In this document: positions 9,260 through 18,373 of the stretch, one piece after another
Layout of the letters: every line of letters starts with the position of its first letter
How positions within the stretch are numbered: position 1 is the stretch's first letter
Assembly: GCF_900637865.1 (NCBI RefSeq)
Contig: NZ_LR134422.1
Span: 62,001-126,000 of the forward strand
Origin: Legionella adelaidensis
GTDB taxonomy: Bacteria; Pseudomonadota; Gammaproteobacteria; Legionellales; Legionellaceae
Reading direction: 5' to 3'
DNA: 64,000 bases
Notes under the pieces: model-generated
The model's database searches: none
The model's input: only the letters and a program-made list of their open reading frames with translations
Told to the model about the DNA's origin: nothing
Made by a program: the position numbers and the translations under genes

Positions 9260-9261
9260 TC

Positions 9262-10374
9262 ATGAATATTTTTAATTTACCCGATTTAGGCGAAGGTTTG
9301 CCAGATGCCGAAATTCATGAATGGTATGTAAAAGAAGGCGATACCGTTAAAGCAGATCAGCCCTTAGTATCTATGGAAACCGCTAAAGCAGTTGTAGATG
9401 TCCCCTGTCCACAAGATGGGACCATTGTTAAATTCTATGGTAAACCAGGAGATGTTATTAAAACAGGTGAGCCATTGGTGGCTTTTTCCGCAGAAGGAAA
9501 TGTAACAAAAGACAAAGGGACAGTAGTTGGTAATTTGGAAGAAAGCACAGAAATTAGTGAAGACAACTTCATTATCGGCTCCGCTCTCTCTACTGGTCGA
9601 ATAAAAACAACTCCTGCCGTACGCATGCTTGCCAAGAAACTTAATATTAATTTAGCTACTGTACAAGGCTCTGGAGACCATGGAGTTATTACCAAAGAGG
9701 ATGTAGAGCGCGCAGCCGGCCAAAAAAATAAACTAGGAGAAGGCTTTGAGCCGCTTCGTGGTGTTAGGAGAGCGATGCTTCAAAGTATGGTTCAATCACA
9801 TCAAGAAGTAGTACCTGTTAGTATTTTTGATGAAGTGAATATTAACGCCTGGAAGCCACAAACTGATATTACAGTCAGGTTAATACACGCAATTGTTGCT
9901 GCCAGTGAAAAAGAACCCGCATTAAATGCGTGGTTTGATACAGCAAACAGTGCCAGAAAATGTTTTTCCGAGGTTCATTTAGGCTTGGCAATGGATAATG
10001 AAGAAGGGTTATTTGTTCCGGTGATTCACAATGCTGGCAGCTACTCTGATAAAGAATTACGAAATATTATCAATACATTCAAAGAACAAGTCGCCGAAAG
10101 GACAGTTCCCGCAGAGAAATTAAAAGGCGCCACTATCACGCTTTCTAACTTTGGCAAATTTGCAGGTCGATTTGCTAGCCCTATTATAGTACCACCCATG
10201 GTTGCTATTCTTGCTGTAGGTAGACTATATGAAGGTGCAGTAACCATACATGGCAAAATAGAATCACAACGGTTATTACCATTATCTTTAAGTTTTGATC
10301 ACCGAGCCGTAACAGGTGGTGAAGCCACACGCTTTTTGGGAGTGGTTATTAAAGAATTGGAAAAATCCAATTAA
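9262..10374 (+). CDS. pdhC: 2-oxoacid dehydrogenase E2 (dihydrolipoamide acyltransferase)
   Basis: E2 is the lipoylated core that takes the acyl group from E1 and passes it to CoA. An N-terminal lipoyl domain with METAKAV (lipoylated Lys42) is followed by a linker. The E3/E1-binding domain (KTTPAVRMLAKKLNINLATV) is at about residues 115-150, and the acyltransferase domain has the catalytic SFDHRAVTGG with His at about 347. I chose ATG 9262 because GGAG lies 6 bases before it; an overlapping GTG at 9256 would be too close. With one lipoyl domain and about 370 residues it matches the Gram-positive or mitochondrial-like type. No E3 (lpd) gene follows. Confidence 0.92.
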   Translation: MNIFNLPDLGEGLPDAEIHEWYVKEGDTVKADQPLVSMETAKAVVDVPCPQDGTIVKFYGKPGDVIKTGEPLVAFSAEGNVTKDKGTVVGNLEESTEISEDNFIIGSALSTGRIKTTPAVRMLAKKLNINLATVQGSGDHGVITKEDVERAAGQKNKLGEGFEPLRGVRRAMLQSMVQSHQEVVPVSIFDEVNINAWKPQTDITVRLIHAIVAASEKEPALNAWFDTANSARKCFSEVHLGLAMDNEEGLFVPVIHNAGSYSDKELRNIINTFKEQVAERTVPAEKLKGATITLSNFGKFAGRFASPIIVPPMVAILAVGRLYEGAVTIHGKIESQRLLPLSLSFDHRAVTGGEATRFLGVVIKELEKSN

Positions 10375-10381
10375 ATGCAAG

Positions 10382-10399
10382 TTGGGCCTGCCGGCCCAA
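10382..10399. repeat. TTGGGCC...GGCCCAA palindrome
   Basis: A 7-bp stem (10382-10388 with 10393-10399, loop TGCC) lies just after the E2 gene. A related palindrome with the same GGGCC/GGCCC core occurs at 51482-51502. No T run follows. It is probably a dispersed intergenic hairpin that may also end the operon transcript. Confidence 0.55.
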
Positions 10400-10434
10400 T
10401 ACGATTAAGCAATGTAGCCCTGATGAAGCGTTAA

Positions 10435-10490
10435 CGTAATCAAGGTTTCATTCTTCAAAATTAATTGGATCATCTGGCTCCTTGATTACG
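10435..10490. repeat. Inverted repeat CGTAATCAAGG / CCTTGATTACG
   Basis: Two perfect 11-bp arms (10435-10445 and 10480-10490) are separated by 34 bases, and both are flanked by GAAGCG-like sequence. This looks like a dispersed intergenic repeat unit between the convergent E2 and S1/P1 nuclease genes. A shorter CCTTGAT...ATCAAGG hairpin occurs near 16328-16354. Confidence 0.5.
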
Positions 10491-10542
10491 CTTCGCGCAA
10501 GCAAAGGTTACTTGGGATGTGGCTCTCACAGCCAACCGCCCT

Positions 10543-11418
10543 CTAACCATCACTCAACTCAACCATATGTTCTCTTTGCATCAACTTTGCGTCAATTCCA
10601 TTAAGAACAGAAGCTAAGCGACAGCCTGCGAGACTTATACGCTCTTCGCTTATGTTTTTTACAGTTTGTTGATATTGAGAGGAGGGGATTTCACCTACCC
10701 CTAATTGATAGGCTACCTCTTTGGCAAGTCTATGCGATTCATCCCCCCAAAGTTTTGCCGACTTTGACTCTTGATTTAACTTTGCGCAAGGCCATTTGCG
10801 TTCAATTTCCGCTACAAACGTTTCAAATTGGTGATTGGAATAGTGCTGACTTAATAACCCTCCTCCTTTGTCCCAATAAGAATGGAGGTTATCCGCTACT
10901 GGGTTTTCTCCTAAGTGAAATAAATTCCCACCTAAATCTCCTTTCGGATGCTCTTTACTGACTAACGTTGCACTATGAAGTGGCTGATGTATATCGCCCA
11001 CGACATGAAGAAGAATACGTAAAGCTAAACCTTTGTCCTGGGCATTTGCTCTGTTGCTCAAAAGGGTATGTTTGGCTTCATTAATTCCCCAAATTGCATT
11101 GATATAAGGTACAGACGGCAGCGGAGTCTCATCATAAGCAAACGCTAAATCGCAATAATGAATGGTATTAAACCAATTACTATCGTGAAAACGTAAATCA
11201 TCAAGCCAGGTTGCCGCATTTACTAAAGATTGGTATTTCTGATCAGTATCTAATGCTTGATTAAATGAAGCAAACGTATGTTTAGCATGAGGTGTTAAAT
11301 GATGCATTGCAATTTGAACAATGGCTCTATGTCCTAAAGCATTCCATGAAAAAATTTGAAAAGTAATTAAGAAAAGAACCACTGTTAACGCTACTTCGAA
11401 AAAAGTTTTTGTCTTCAA
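10543..11418 (-). CDS. S1/P1-type zinc nuclease, secreted
   Basis: Probable phospholipase C/P1-nuclease-fold enzyme that cleaves single-stranded nucleic acid or 3'-nucleotides in the periplasm or outside. The N-terminal hydrophobic segment acts as signal or anchor and ends just before WNALGHRAIVQIA; the Trp25 and His30 of that segment are the family's zinc ligands. Further ligands sit in TWLDDLR, HYCDLAF, LHVVGDIHQPLHSA and GGNLFHLG...LHSYWD. The start appears to be TTG at 11416-11418, preceded by GGTGA. It follows tolB by 36 bases on the same strand, where pal would stand in many Proteobacteria. Confidence 0.85.
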   Translation of the reverse strand: MKTKTFFEVALTVVLFLITFQIFSWNALGHRAIVQIAMHHLTPHAKHTFASFNQALDTDQKYQSLVNAATWLDDLRFHDSNWFNTIHYCDLAFAYDETPLPSVPYINAIWGINEAKHTLLSNRANAQDKGLALRILLHVVGDIHQPLHSATLVSKEHPKGDLGGNLFHLGENPVADNLHSYWDKGGGLLSQHYSNHQFETFVAEIERKWPCAKLNQESKSAKLWGDESHRLAKEVAYQLGVGEIPSSQYQQTVKNISEERISLAGCRLASVLNGIDAKLMQREHMVELSDG

Positions 11419-11454
11419 TTTTATTCACCGTAGCAAAAATAGCATCAGCGCATA

Positions 11455-12708
11455 TCACCCCAAATAAGGTGACCATGCAGGTTCCTGCACATCTCCATCC
11501 TTAGAAGGTAAACGCATCTTAATACGTCCATCAATAGAGACAATAGCTAACACCCCTTTGTCATTTTCGTGGGTAGCATACAAAATAAGTTTACCATTTG
11601 GGGAAAGGCTGGGAGATTCGTCCATAGAGGAGAAAGTTAAAGTGGTAATATGCCCGGAGTCTAAATTTTGTACTCCAATATTAAAATTTCTGTCTTCTCT
11701 GTGTAGCATAACTACTTGTTTTTGATTGGGAGTAAAAGAGGCCCGCGCATTATAGTTACCTTCATAGGTGACTCTGGAAACAGAACCATCTGCCAGAGTT
11801 AGACGATAAACTTGTGGCCTACCGCCCCTTCCTGAGGTAAATAAAATATATTTACCGTCTGGAGAGTATCGTGGTTCTGTATCGATAGCATCGCCAAATG
11901 TTAGTTGTTTCATAGAACCATCTGCCAGGCTTACGCTATAAATTTTTGGCGCACCTCCTTTAGATAGTACTACGGCGAGTTCTTTTCCATTAGGAGACCA
12001 GGAAGGCGCGCCATTAATTCCGGGGAAATTAGTTAATAAACGCCGCTTTCCCGTTTCTACGGAAACCGTAAAAATTTGTGCACGTTTCTTCTCGAATGAA
12101 ACATATGCGATTTGGCGTCCATCAGGTGACCAAGTAGGCGACATGATGGGTTCTGAAGAGACTAAAAGGCTTTGCGGATTATAACCATCCACGTCAGCTA
12201 TCTCTAATGAGTACCGCGTTTTTTCCCCATTTCTTTGCACAACAATATAGGCAATACGCGTAGAAAAGATTCCCTTTTCGCCAGTTAACTTCTCATAAAC
12301 TTCATCGCTAATATGATGGGCTAAATCCCTTAATTCATTTGTGGAAATCTGATAGCTTTTGGTTAATAGAGGTCGTTGTGCGGCCGCATCCATCAATTGA
12401 TAGCTCACATCCAACTGATTTCCTCCTAAAGAATTTACTTTCCCGGATAATACGCTATCAGCCCCCGCTTGTTTCCACATGCCAATAGGCATCGATTCGC
12501 CCCCTTGCGGTGCAACAAGTCTAAACTGGCCTGAAAATCGCAAATCATTTTCAACAATCGATTTAATAGCTTGTGAAGGCTCCCCTCCGCCAAAAGAATT
12601 TATCCCTATAGGAAGAGCAGCATTAATACCTTGAGTCAGCTCTAAGTCGAGCGCATTAGCCGCGCTACAAAAAAAGAAAAATAAAAGTACGAATAAACGA
12701 TTTATCAC
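11455..12708 (-). CDS. tolB: Tol-Pal system periplasmic protein TolB
   Basis: TolB is the periplasmic beta-propeller that links Pal and TolA during outer-membrane constriction. It has a signal peptide ([18 protein letters not shown]), an N-terminal alpha/beta domain to about residue 160, and WD40-like PD40 blades with repeated [15 protein letters not shown] and [14 protein letters not shown] motifs. I prefer GTG at 12706-12708, 4 bases after the tolA stop, with a GAGGGGGT ribosome site. An in-frame ATG at 12726 would overlap tolA and lack that site. It is the last Tol gene here; pal and ybgF do not follow. Confidence 0.93.
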   Translation of the reverse strand: MINRLFVLLFFFFCSAANALDLELTQGINAALPIGINSFGGGEPSQAIKSIVENDLRFSGQFRLVAPQGGESMPIGMWKQAGADSVLSGKVNSLGGNQLDVSYQLMDAAAQRPLLTKSYQISTNELRDLAHHISDEVYEKLTGEKGIFSTRIAYIVVQRNGEKTRYSLEIADVDGYNPQSLLVSSEPIMSPTWSPDGRQIAYVSFEKKRAQIFTVSVETGKRRLLTNFPGINGAPSWSPNGKELAVVLSKGGAPKIYSVSLADGSMKQLTFGDAIDTEPRYSPDGKYILFTSGRGGRPQVYRLTLADGSVSRVTYEGNYNARASFTPNQKQVVMLHREDRNFNIGVQNLDSGHITTLTFSSMDESPSLSPNGKLILYATHENDKGVLAIVSIDGRIKMRLPSKDGDVQEPAWSPYLG

Positions 12709-12712
12709 AATA

Positions 12713-13702
12713 TTACCCCCTCGCATTTTCTGGCCGTACCGTTAAGCTAATGTCCCGAAACACATCAAACATTTCTGGATCTTTAGGTACGGGCAAAGGC
12801 GATGCCTTATATATTGCAGCTTGGGCAGACCTATCTAATATAGGATCTCCGCTACTGCGGGTTAAATTTACTTCCAACACCGCTCCATTTGGAGCTAAGC
12901 GAATACGAAATTGGCTTGATACGCCACTATTAATATTCTCGGGTAAAATCCATTGTCTGCTGATGGCGCTGATAATAAGCGCTTTATATTTATCTACTTC
13001 CCCCGCAATTCTAGCGTTCCTTTCATTATCAATGGCTGCTTGCTGTAAAGCAGCTTGACGTTTTTTCTCCAATTCAGCTTGTTCGCGCGCAAGCTGAGCC
13101 GCTTTTTCTTTTTCCAATTTTTCTTTTTCTAATTTCTCTTTCTCAGCTTTGGCTAGCTCTTCCGCTTTCTTTTTCTTTAGTACTTCTAATTTTTCCGCTT
13201 CTTCTTTCTGCTGCTTTGCCAACTGCTCTTGTTTCTGTTTCATTTCAGCAAGGCGTTTCTCCTCTTCCTTTTTCTGCTTGGTAATTTGTTCCAACCTTGC
13301 CTTTTCTTCTGCTAACTCTTTTTCACGCGCCAAAGCAAGTTTTGCCGCTTCTTCTTTAAGTTTTTTAACTCTGTTTTGTTCTTCCAAACGTTGTTTTCGG
13401 GCATTCTCTGCTTGTTGTTTTAAAGCCTGTTGTCTTTTTTGTTCTGCGTGTTGTTTTTCTATTTGTTCTTGTTTTAAACGATTAACCGTTTCCATAATTT
13501 CGGTATTATCGACTGCGACCGCTTTAATGGGTTCTTCTTGGGGTTCAACATCCAAAGGCAATGCCTGGCTAGACTCTTTTTCGGCGGTTTGCATAACTAA
13601 GGGTTGCTGACTGCTGGGGTCGATTAGCAATAAAATGGCAATAGCTATATGAAAAGCAAATGCTATTCCGAAAGCAGTCCGATAACTACGATCCTGCATC
13701 AT
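12713..13702 (-). CDS. tolA: Cell envelope integrity protein TolA
   Basis: TolA spans the periplasm from TolQR to the TolB-Pal complex. It has one N-terminal membrane helix (about residues 9-27), then a long charged helical domain very rich in Lys, Glu, Ala and Gln from about 65 to 225, and a C-terminal TonB/TolA-like domain with [14 protein letters not shown] and [22 protein letters not shown]. The 329-residue length is ordinary. The start overlaps the tolR stop (ATGATG at 13699-13702 region), and an AGGAG lies close upstream. The skewed composition also produces a spurious Ser/Phe-rich frame on the opposite strand. Confidence 0.92.
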   Translation of the reverse strand: MMQDRSYRTAFGIAFAFHIAIAILLLIDPSSQQPLVMQTAEKESSQALPLDVEPQEEPIKAVAVDNTEIMETVNRLKQEQIEKQHAEQKRQQALKQQAENARKQRLEEQNRVKKLKEEAAKLALAREKELAEEKARLEQITKQKKEEEKRLAEMKQKQEQLAKQQKEEAEKLEVLKKKKAEELAKAEKEKLEKEKLEKEKAAQLAREQAELEKKRQAALQQAAIDNERNARIAGEVDKYKALIISAISRQWILPENINSGVSSQFRIRLAPNGAVLEVNLTRSSGDPILDRSAQAAIYKASPLPVPKDPEMFDVFRDISLTVRPENARG

Positions 13703-14154
13703 CCCACATCTCCTGTGTCTTCACTGGAGTCAGTAATTAGTCCCACCGTTTCAGCGCCAGCTTGTTTTAAAAGACTCATGGCAGTAACCACTTTCCCATA
13801 ATTAACACCTTGGTCGCCTTTCACTAATACGTTGAGTTTTTGATGGTTTTCTTTGGATAACTCAAGTTCGGCAGCGACACGAACCATTAAAGCTTTCGGG
13901 GCCATTGGAGTATTCGGTGCATCACTGATATTTAAAAAGTACTCGCCTTGTTGATTAACCGATACAATAATAGGTTCCCTATCTGTTTCTTTAATGGTTT
14001 CACTAGCGGCTTTTGGTAAATCAACGGTTACTCCCTGCGTCAGCATAGGTGCCGTGATCATAAAAATTACTAGTAGTACTAACATAACGTCAATGTAAGG
14101 CACTACATTAATCTCAGCGACGGGCCTTTCCCGAACATTTTTCTTTTTTAACAT
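13699..14154 (-). CDS. tolR: Biopolymer transport protein TolR
   Basis: TolR forms the proton-driven motor with TolQ and energises TolA. It has 151 residues with one membrane helix. The key Asp of the channel lies in INVVPYIDVMLVLLVIFMI (Asp at about residue 23), and the periplasmic domain ends with VNYGKVVTAMSLLKQAGAETVGLIT. It sits between tolQ (5 bases upstream) and tolA (overlap). Confidence 0.93.
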   Translation of the reverse strand: MLKKKNVRERPVAEINVVPYIDVMLVLLVIFMITAPMLTQGVTVDLPKAASETIKETDREPIIVSVNQQGEYFLNISDAPNTPMAPKALMVRVAAELELSKENHQKLNVLVKGDQGVNYGKVVTAMSLLKQAGAETVGLITDSSEDTGDVG

Positions 14155-14159
14155 ATAAA

Positions 14160-14834
14160 TTAACCTCGCACCGTATTACTGGTTTGCTGGGCTATTAAAG
14201 AAATAAATTCCTCCTGAAATACTTCATACCTATCTAATAATCCGTTAGCGCGGGTAGTATATCGATTGTATGCAATAACAGCAGGGATAGCAGTAAACAG
14301 GCCTAAAGCCGTGGCTACTAATGCTTCAGAAATACCCGGGGCAACCATCGCAATAGTTGCTTGCTGTGCATGCCCTAAAGCTTGGAAAGAAGTCATAATC
14401 CCCCAAACCGTACCGAATAAACCTACGTAAGGCGCGATAGAGCCTACGGAGGCAAAAAAGGGCAAATGCTGCTGTAAACGCTCTGCCTCTTTGGCATTAC
14501 TAATTTGCATCACCCTTTGTATAGGCTCCAATGCAATCTCACCTAATTTGCTGACACGCAAGAACTCTCTAAATCCCGAATGGAAAATGGCCGCCAAACC
14601 CTCTCTGTCATTCACCTTACTGTCTAAATCCGTAAACAAACGACTTAAATCGGTGCACTCCCAAAAACGCGTACTAAACGCGTCGTATTGCTGTTTTAAT
14701 CTTTTAAAAAACCAGGCGCGCTGAAAAATGAGAGTCCAAGAAATAATGGATGCGGCAAGTAAAATCAGCATAACTGTTTTTACTACAAGCCCAGCTTGCA
14801 TAAAATAACCTAATACACTGGCATGATTCCCCAC
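14160..14834 (-). CDS. tolQ: Tol-Pal system motor protein TolQ
   Basis: TolQ is the MotA/ExbB-family inner-membrane channel subunit. The 224-residue protein has three membrane helices, at about 13-35, 130-155 and 165-190, with the conserved PYVGLFGTVWGIMTSF and PGISEALVATALGLFTAIPAVIAYN segments. Translation starts at GTG 14834, directly after the ybgC stop, with AGGAAAT upstream. Gene order ybgC-tolQ-tolR-tolA-tolB is conserved. Confidence 0.94.
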   Translation of the reverse strand: MGNHASVLGYFMQAGLVVKTVMLILLAASIISWTLIFQRAWFFKRLKQQYDAFSTRFWECTDLSRLFTDLDSKVNDREGLAAIFHSGFREFLRVSKLGEIALEPIQRVMQISNAKEAERLQQHLPFFASVGSIAPYVGLFGTVWGIMTSFQALGHAQQATIAMVAPGISEALVATALGLFTAIPAVIAYNRYTTRANGLLDRYEVFQEEFISLIAQQTSNTVRG

Positions 14835-15245
14835 TTAATTTCCTCCAATAAATTCTTTCGGCAAACGTTTTGGCTTTAATTCATTATTCACACAAACAAC
14901 CCGAACAATGGCCTCACACAATAAATTTCCTGATTCATTATGTATGAATTGATTAAATACCAGAGTTGAAGCCCTAATATTCTCACAGCTCGTTTTAATA
15001 GTTAATAGATCATCCAAACGCGCTGGAGCATGATATTTCAACTGTACTTCATGAATGGCGAAGTGTGTACCATGTTTTGCCATCATAGTCAAAGATAACC
15101 CAGCATTGCGAAACATTTCTGTACGTGCTCGCTCAAAAAAATAAAGATAATTGGAATGATATACAATACCCATAAGATCAGTATCTTCCACATATACCCG
15201 AAATGTTGCAGCACTCTCTGTAGCTAAAAATTTATTCACTAACAT
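14835..15245 (-). CDS. ybgC: Acyl-CoA thioesterase YbgC
   Basis: YbgC is a hot-dog-fold acyl-CoA thioesterase tied to the Tol-Pal cluster and phospholipid metabolism. The catalytic segment [20 protein letters not shown] lies near residues 19-38, with the nucleophilic Asp in DTD. I place the start at ATG 15245, which overlaps the end of ruvB by 14 bases; an upstream TTG at 15260 adds only five residues. It ends directly before the tolQ GTG. It is about 136 residues, as expected. Confidence 0.9.
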   Translation of the reverse strand: MLVNKFLATESAATFRVYVEDTDLMGIVYHSNYLYFFERARTEMFRNAGLSLTMMAKHGTHFAIHEVQLKYHAPARLDDLLTIKTSCENIRASTLVFNQFIHNESGNLLCEAIVRVVCVNNELKPKRLPKEFIGGN

Positions 15246-16242
15246 TAAAAACAAAACCAAAATGTTGATAAGCCGATTGCGTTGCCGTACGACCGCGTGG
15301 TGTGCGCATTAAATATCCTTGTTGGATTAAATAAGGCTCTAACACATCTTCTATTGTATTTTTTTCTTCACCAATGGCAGCGGCAATACTATCAATACCA
15401 ACAGGACCACCGTCAAAACGTTCAATAATAGCAAGCAATAACTTCCGGTCCATTACATCAAATCCCAAGCGGTCTACATGCAGCATCTCCAAGGCACTTT
15501 TTGCTATAGCAGCAGTGATAATTCCATCCCCTTTAACTTCCGCATAATCCCGCACCCGTCGTAATAAACGATTAGCAATCCGCGGTGTCCCTCGCGATCG
15601 CTGTGCAATCTCGTGCGCACCCTCCTCATCCGTTTTTACCCGCAAAAGTCGGGCAGAACGGTTTACTATATGAGTAAGTGATGCTATCGAGTAGAATTCC
15701 AAACGTTGAACAATACCAAAACGATCGCGCAAGGGAGAGGTTAAGGAACCAGCTCGTGTAGTAGCCCCTACTAAAGTAAATGGGGGTAACTCAAGTTTAA
15801 TGGAACGCGCTGAAGGCCCCTCACCTATCATTATGTCCAACTTGTAATCTTCCATTGCCGGGTAAAGTATTTCCTCGATGACAGGGCTCAAACGATGAAT
15901 TTCATCAATAAATAACACATCATTTTCTTGCAAATTGGTAAGAATAGCAGCAATGTCTCCTGCTTTTTCTAACACAGGACCTGAAGTCTGCCGTAAGTTC
16001 ACACCCATTTCATGGGCAATTATATTCGCTAAGGTAGTTTTACCAAGGCCTGGTGGGCCAAAAATAAGAACATGATCGAGCGGTTCAAATCGTTTTTTCG
16101 CTGCATCAATGAAGATACGCATTTGCGTACATACTTCCTCTTGACCAATATACTCTGCTAAAGATAAAGGTCTAATCGCACGATCGAATGCCTCTTCCGA
16201 ATCAATAGTCTGCGTGCTTATCAAGCGATCACTTTCCAACAT
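15232..16242 (-). CDS. ruvB: Holliday junction branch migration helicase RuvB
   Basis: RuvB is the hexameric AAA+ motor that, with RuvA, drives Holliday junction branch migration for RuvC cleavage. At 336 residues it has [10 protein letters not shown], Walker [12 protein letters not shown], Walker [11 protein letters not shown], sensor GATTRAGSL, the arginine-finger region LRDRFG, and a C-terminal winged helix with [20 protein letters not shown]. ruvA and ruvC are not directly upstream: 271 bases of intergenic DNA and a divergent membrane-protein gene lie there. RuvB is therefore the head of the ybgC-tol transcript or is transcribed from its own promoter. Confidence 0.95.
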   Translation of the reverse strand: MLESDRLISTQTIDSEEAFDRAIRPLSLAEYIGQEEVCTQMRIFIDAAKKRFEPLDHVLIFGPPGLGKTTLANIIAHEMGVNLRQTSGPVLEKAGDIAAILTNLQENDVLFIDEIHRLSPVIEEILYPAMEDYKLDIMIGEGPSARSIKLELPPFTLVGATTRAGSLTSPLRDRFGIVQRLEFYSIASLTHIVNRSARLLRVKTDEEGAHEIAQRSRGTPRIANRLLRRVRDYAEVKGDGIITAAIAKSALEMLHVDRLGFDVMDRKLLLAIIERFDGGPVGIDSIAAAIGEEKNTIEDVLEPYLIQQGYLMRTPRGRTATQSAYQHFGFVFNVSE

Positions 16243-16513
16243 TATAATTATTTTTATAGAGATGAATTTCGCAATTTTACCACGGGTTTTCTTGTGTCTC
16301 TAATGAATTTGTTAGCATCTTAAATTTCCTTGATCACGCTTGGTGGCATCAAGGCTGCCTATTCAGGTATTCTTAGTATCAGTTTTAGACGAAAGATTGG
16401 ACGGCAAAGGGGCGAGATAAGTGCAGCATGATGCGGGGAAGCCTTAATTTAAGCTCCTGGTTTTTTATAATTATTTGCCTTAATTTGTATATTTCTGTAC
16501 AATTTGTTCACTA

Positions 16514-17632
16514 ATGGTCACCTGGTTTATGATGGATCCACTCTCTAAAGTCTCACGCTTAATATCTCTCGATGTGTTTCGCGGGTTGACTGTATTTTTA
16601 ATGATTCTGGTAAATAGCCCAGGTAATAATGTTGCCTATACTTGGCTTGAGCACTCAGCGTGGAATGGTTGTACCCTGGCCGATTTAGTATTTCCTTTTT
16701 TTCTCTTCATAGTAGGCGTATCTTTGGTATTTGGCTTGTACAAAAACAGGGGTTCGAAGCGCCCCGCCCTTCTCATTTTTAAAATTCTTAAACGTACTCT
16801 TTTTATATTTTCCCTCGGTTTGTTATTAAATTTTTATTCTGCCCATTTTGAATGGGAGCAGATACGATACTTTGGAGTTTTACAGCGTATTGCTGTTTGT
16901 TATGGGGCCGCCGCACTCCTTTTCTTAACTTGTACCATGAGAACACAAATCATAATAACAGGCGGAATCCTCTTAACTTATTGGCTCATATATCTATTAT
17001 TCCCGGATTTAACCCTTGCAAATAATCCTGCGGCTTATGTGGATCGATGGTTTTTTTCTTCACAACATTTGTATGGAAAAGTATATGATCCAGAGGGTAT
17101 TTTAAGTACACTCCCCGCACTTGCCACTACGTTAATAGGCGTGTGCATTGGTTATTGGTTAATTTGCATTACCAACGAAAAAGACAAATTAACAGGGTTG
17201 GTATTATTTGGAGTCTGTCAGTTAGTATTAGGATGGCTATGGAGTTTTTCATTTCCATTCAACAAAGCCTTATGGACTAGCTCTTATGTATTATGGACTG
17301 CAGGTATGGCTACACTCTTGCTGGCCACCCTCTACTGGTTAATTGAAATTAAGTCTTGGCGATTTTGGACAGCCGGCTTCATCTTGTTAGGTACGAATGC
17401 GATGTTGGCGTATGTTCTTCATGTATTTTTTCTAAAGCTACAGAGCAGAATATACCTCTATCCTGATGTTAACTTAAAAAATCACCTCACTAATCAATTA
17501 TTTGGATGGGCAAGTCCACTAAATGCTTCTCTTTTTTATGCACTCAGTTACACAGTGTTTTGGATTATAGTCTTGTCTACTTACATCCAAATTAAAGTAG
17601 GTTGGTGCCGACAGCCCTACAAAAGATGTTAA
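16514..17632 (+). CDS. NagX/HGSNAT-like membrane acyltransferase (COG4299 type)
   Basis: This multi-pass membrane protein of up to 372 residues resembles heparan-alpha-glucosaminide N-acetyltransferase-like proteins (COG4299). The N-terminus RLISLDVFRGLTVFLMILVN and the ADLVFPFFLFIVGVSL helix are the family hallmarks. About nine to ten hydrophobic helices follow, ending in LGTNAMLAYVLHVFF. It may acetylate amino sugars across the inner membrane; the substrate is unknown. Starts at ATG 16514, 16529 and 16532 are all possible, with no clear ribosome site deciding. Its last codons are encoded by one arm of an inverted repeat (see 17597-17661). Confidence 0.8.
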   Translation: MVTWFMMDPLSKVSRLISLDVFRGLTVFLMILVNSPGNNVAYTWLEHSAWNGCTLADLVFPFFLFIVGVSLVFGLYKNRGSKRPALLIFKILKRTLFIFSLGLLLNFYSAHFEWEQIRYFGVLQRIAVCYGAAALLFLTCTMRTQIIITGGILLTYWLIYLLFPDLTLANNPAAYVDRWFFSSQHLYGKVYDPEGILSTLPALATTLIGVCIGYWLICITNEKDKLTGLVLFGVCQLVLGWLWSFSFPFNKALWTSSYVLWTAGMATLLLATLYWLIEIKSWRFWTAGFILLGTNAMLAYVLHVFFLKLQSRIYLYPDVNLKNHLTNQLFGWASPLNASLFYALSYTVFWIIVLSTYIQIKVGWCRQPYKRC

Positions 17633-17661
17633 GAAGGAGTGTTAGGTCGGTACCAACCTAC
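17597..17661. terminator. Long inverted repeat ending the NagX-like gene
   Basis: Arms of 16 bp (17597-17612 and 17646-17661, 15 of 16 paired) are separated by 33 bases. The left arm lies inside the last codons of the NagX-like gene, and the right arm is followed by ATTTTT. It could act as a terminator on the plus strand and also lies just past the convergent ygfX gene. The GTAGGTTGG core suggests a dispersed repeat. Confidence 0.55.
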
Positions 17662-17666
17662 ATTTT

Positions 17667-18077
17667 TCACATTTCATGATTGACTATAAGATGCAATTTT
17701 TTATTCGTTTCCAGGGTTATCTGGTCTAAAAAAATAACTAGATTTTTTCTCTTTTTATCCTTTTTTAAAGTTAGCAATAAAAATAACCCACATTCAAAAC
17801 TAATACGGGCCTTACTGAACTCCATAAATGGCTTGTCATTTGCAGATAAAACCCATTTTTTTCCAATATATTGTAGTTTTTTATAATGATAAGGAACTTT
17901 ATCTTTGATTTGAATGAAAAAATGATAAGAAAGAAAAATGGTCCATAAAAAGGTAATATAACCGGGAAAAGAAGAACAGATTAAACTGTATAAGCCTAAT
18001 ATATAAACTACAAAAATAATTTTAATATAATCTTTAGAGAGGTTAAAATCTATGCAAAGCTCGGACGGTATTGACAA
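17667..18077 (-). CDS. ygfX: YgfX/CptA-like inner-membrane protein
   Basis: The protein has two adjacent membrane helices at about residues 18-36 and 40-55 (IIFVVYILGLYSLICSS, YITFLWTIFLSYHFFI), followed by a beta-rich cytosolic tail. This is the architecture of YgfX (CptA), which in E. coli sits beside sdhE. It was reported there to affect FtsZ/MreB, or to act with SdhE; the toxin role is disputed. Sequence similarity is weak, so the call rests on architecture and on its position directly downstream of sdhE with overlap. The start is uncertain: TTG at 18077 is the longest, and no ATG is available in the early part. Confidence 0.65.
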   Translation of the reverse strand: MSIPSELCIDFNLSKDYIKIIFVVYILGLYSLICSSFPGYITFLWTIFLSYHFFIQIKDKVPYHYKKLQYIGKKWVLSANDKPFMEFSKARISFECGLFLLLTLKKDKKRKNLVIFLDQITLETNKKLHLIVNHEM

Positions 18078-18294
18078 TTTCCGCTATGACCTCGTCATCA
18101 GGCTCTTCCTGTCCCATTAACCAAAAATATAACTGTGGATCGGAATAGGTTAGTAGTGTTTCAAAATTAATTACTTGCTCGTCGGAAAGCAAAGCAAAAC
18201 CATCGTTTAAAAATCGATTAAGAATTAAATCCAGTTCCAGCATACCTCGACGGCAGTTCCATTTAATTTTGGCCTTTTGTTCGGGTGTAATCAT
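18043..18294 (-). CDS. sdhE: FAD assembly factor SdhE
   Basis: SdhE helps attach FAD covalently to succinate dehydrogenase (SdhA) and fumarate reductase. The 83-residue protein has the key motif RRGMLELD (RGMxE) at about residues 15-22 and the YSDPQLYFWLMGQEEP segment. It is divergent from ygfZ across about 80 bases and overlaps the following ygfX-like gene, the same arrangement as in E. coli and other gammaproteobacteria. Confidence 0.92.
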   Translation of the reverse strand: MITPEQKAKIKWNCRRGMLELDLILNRFLNDGFALLSDEQVINFETLLTYSDPQLYFWLMGQEEPDDEVIAEIVNTVRALHRF

Positions 18295-18373
18295 AGTTCA
18301 ACTCAAAACATTTTTTTGGGATTATAGCTATATCGAAGAAACTAGAAAATAACCAAATTAAGGCAGGGTGTTA

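Noticed and set aside
13149-13610. Ser/Phe/Cys-rich plus-strand frame
   Set aside because: Antisense of the Lys/Glu/Ala-rich TolA helix, a composition artefact.
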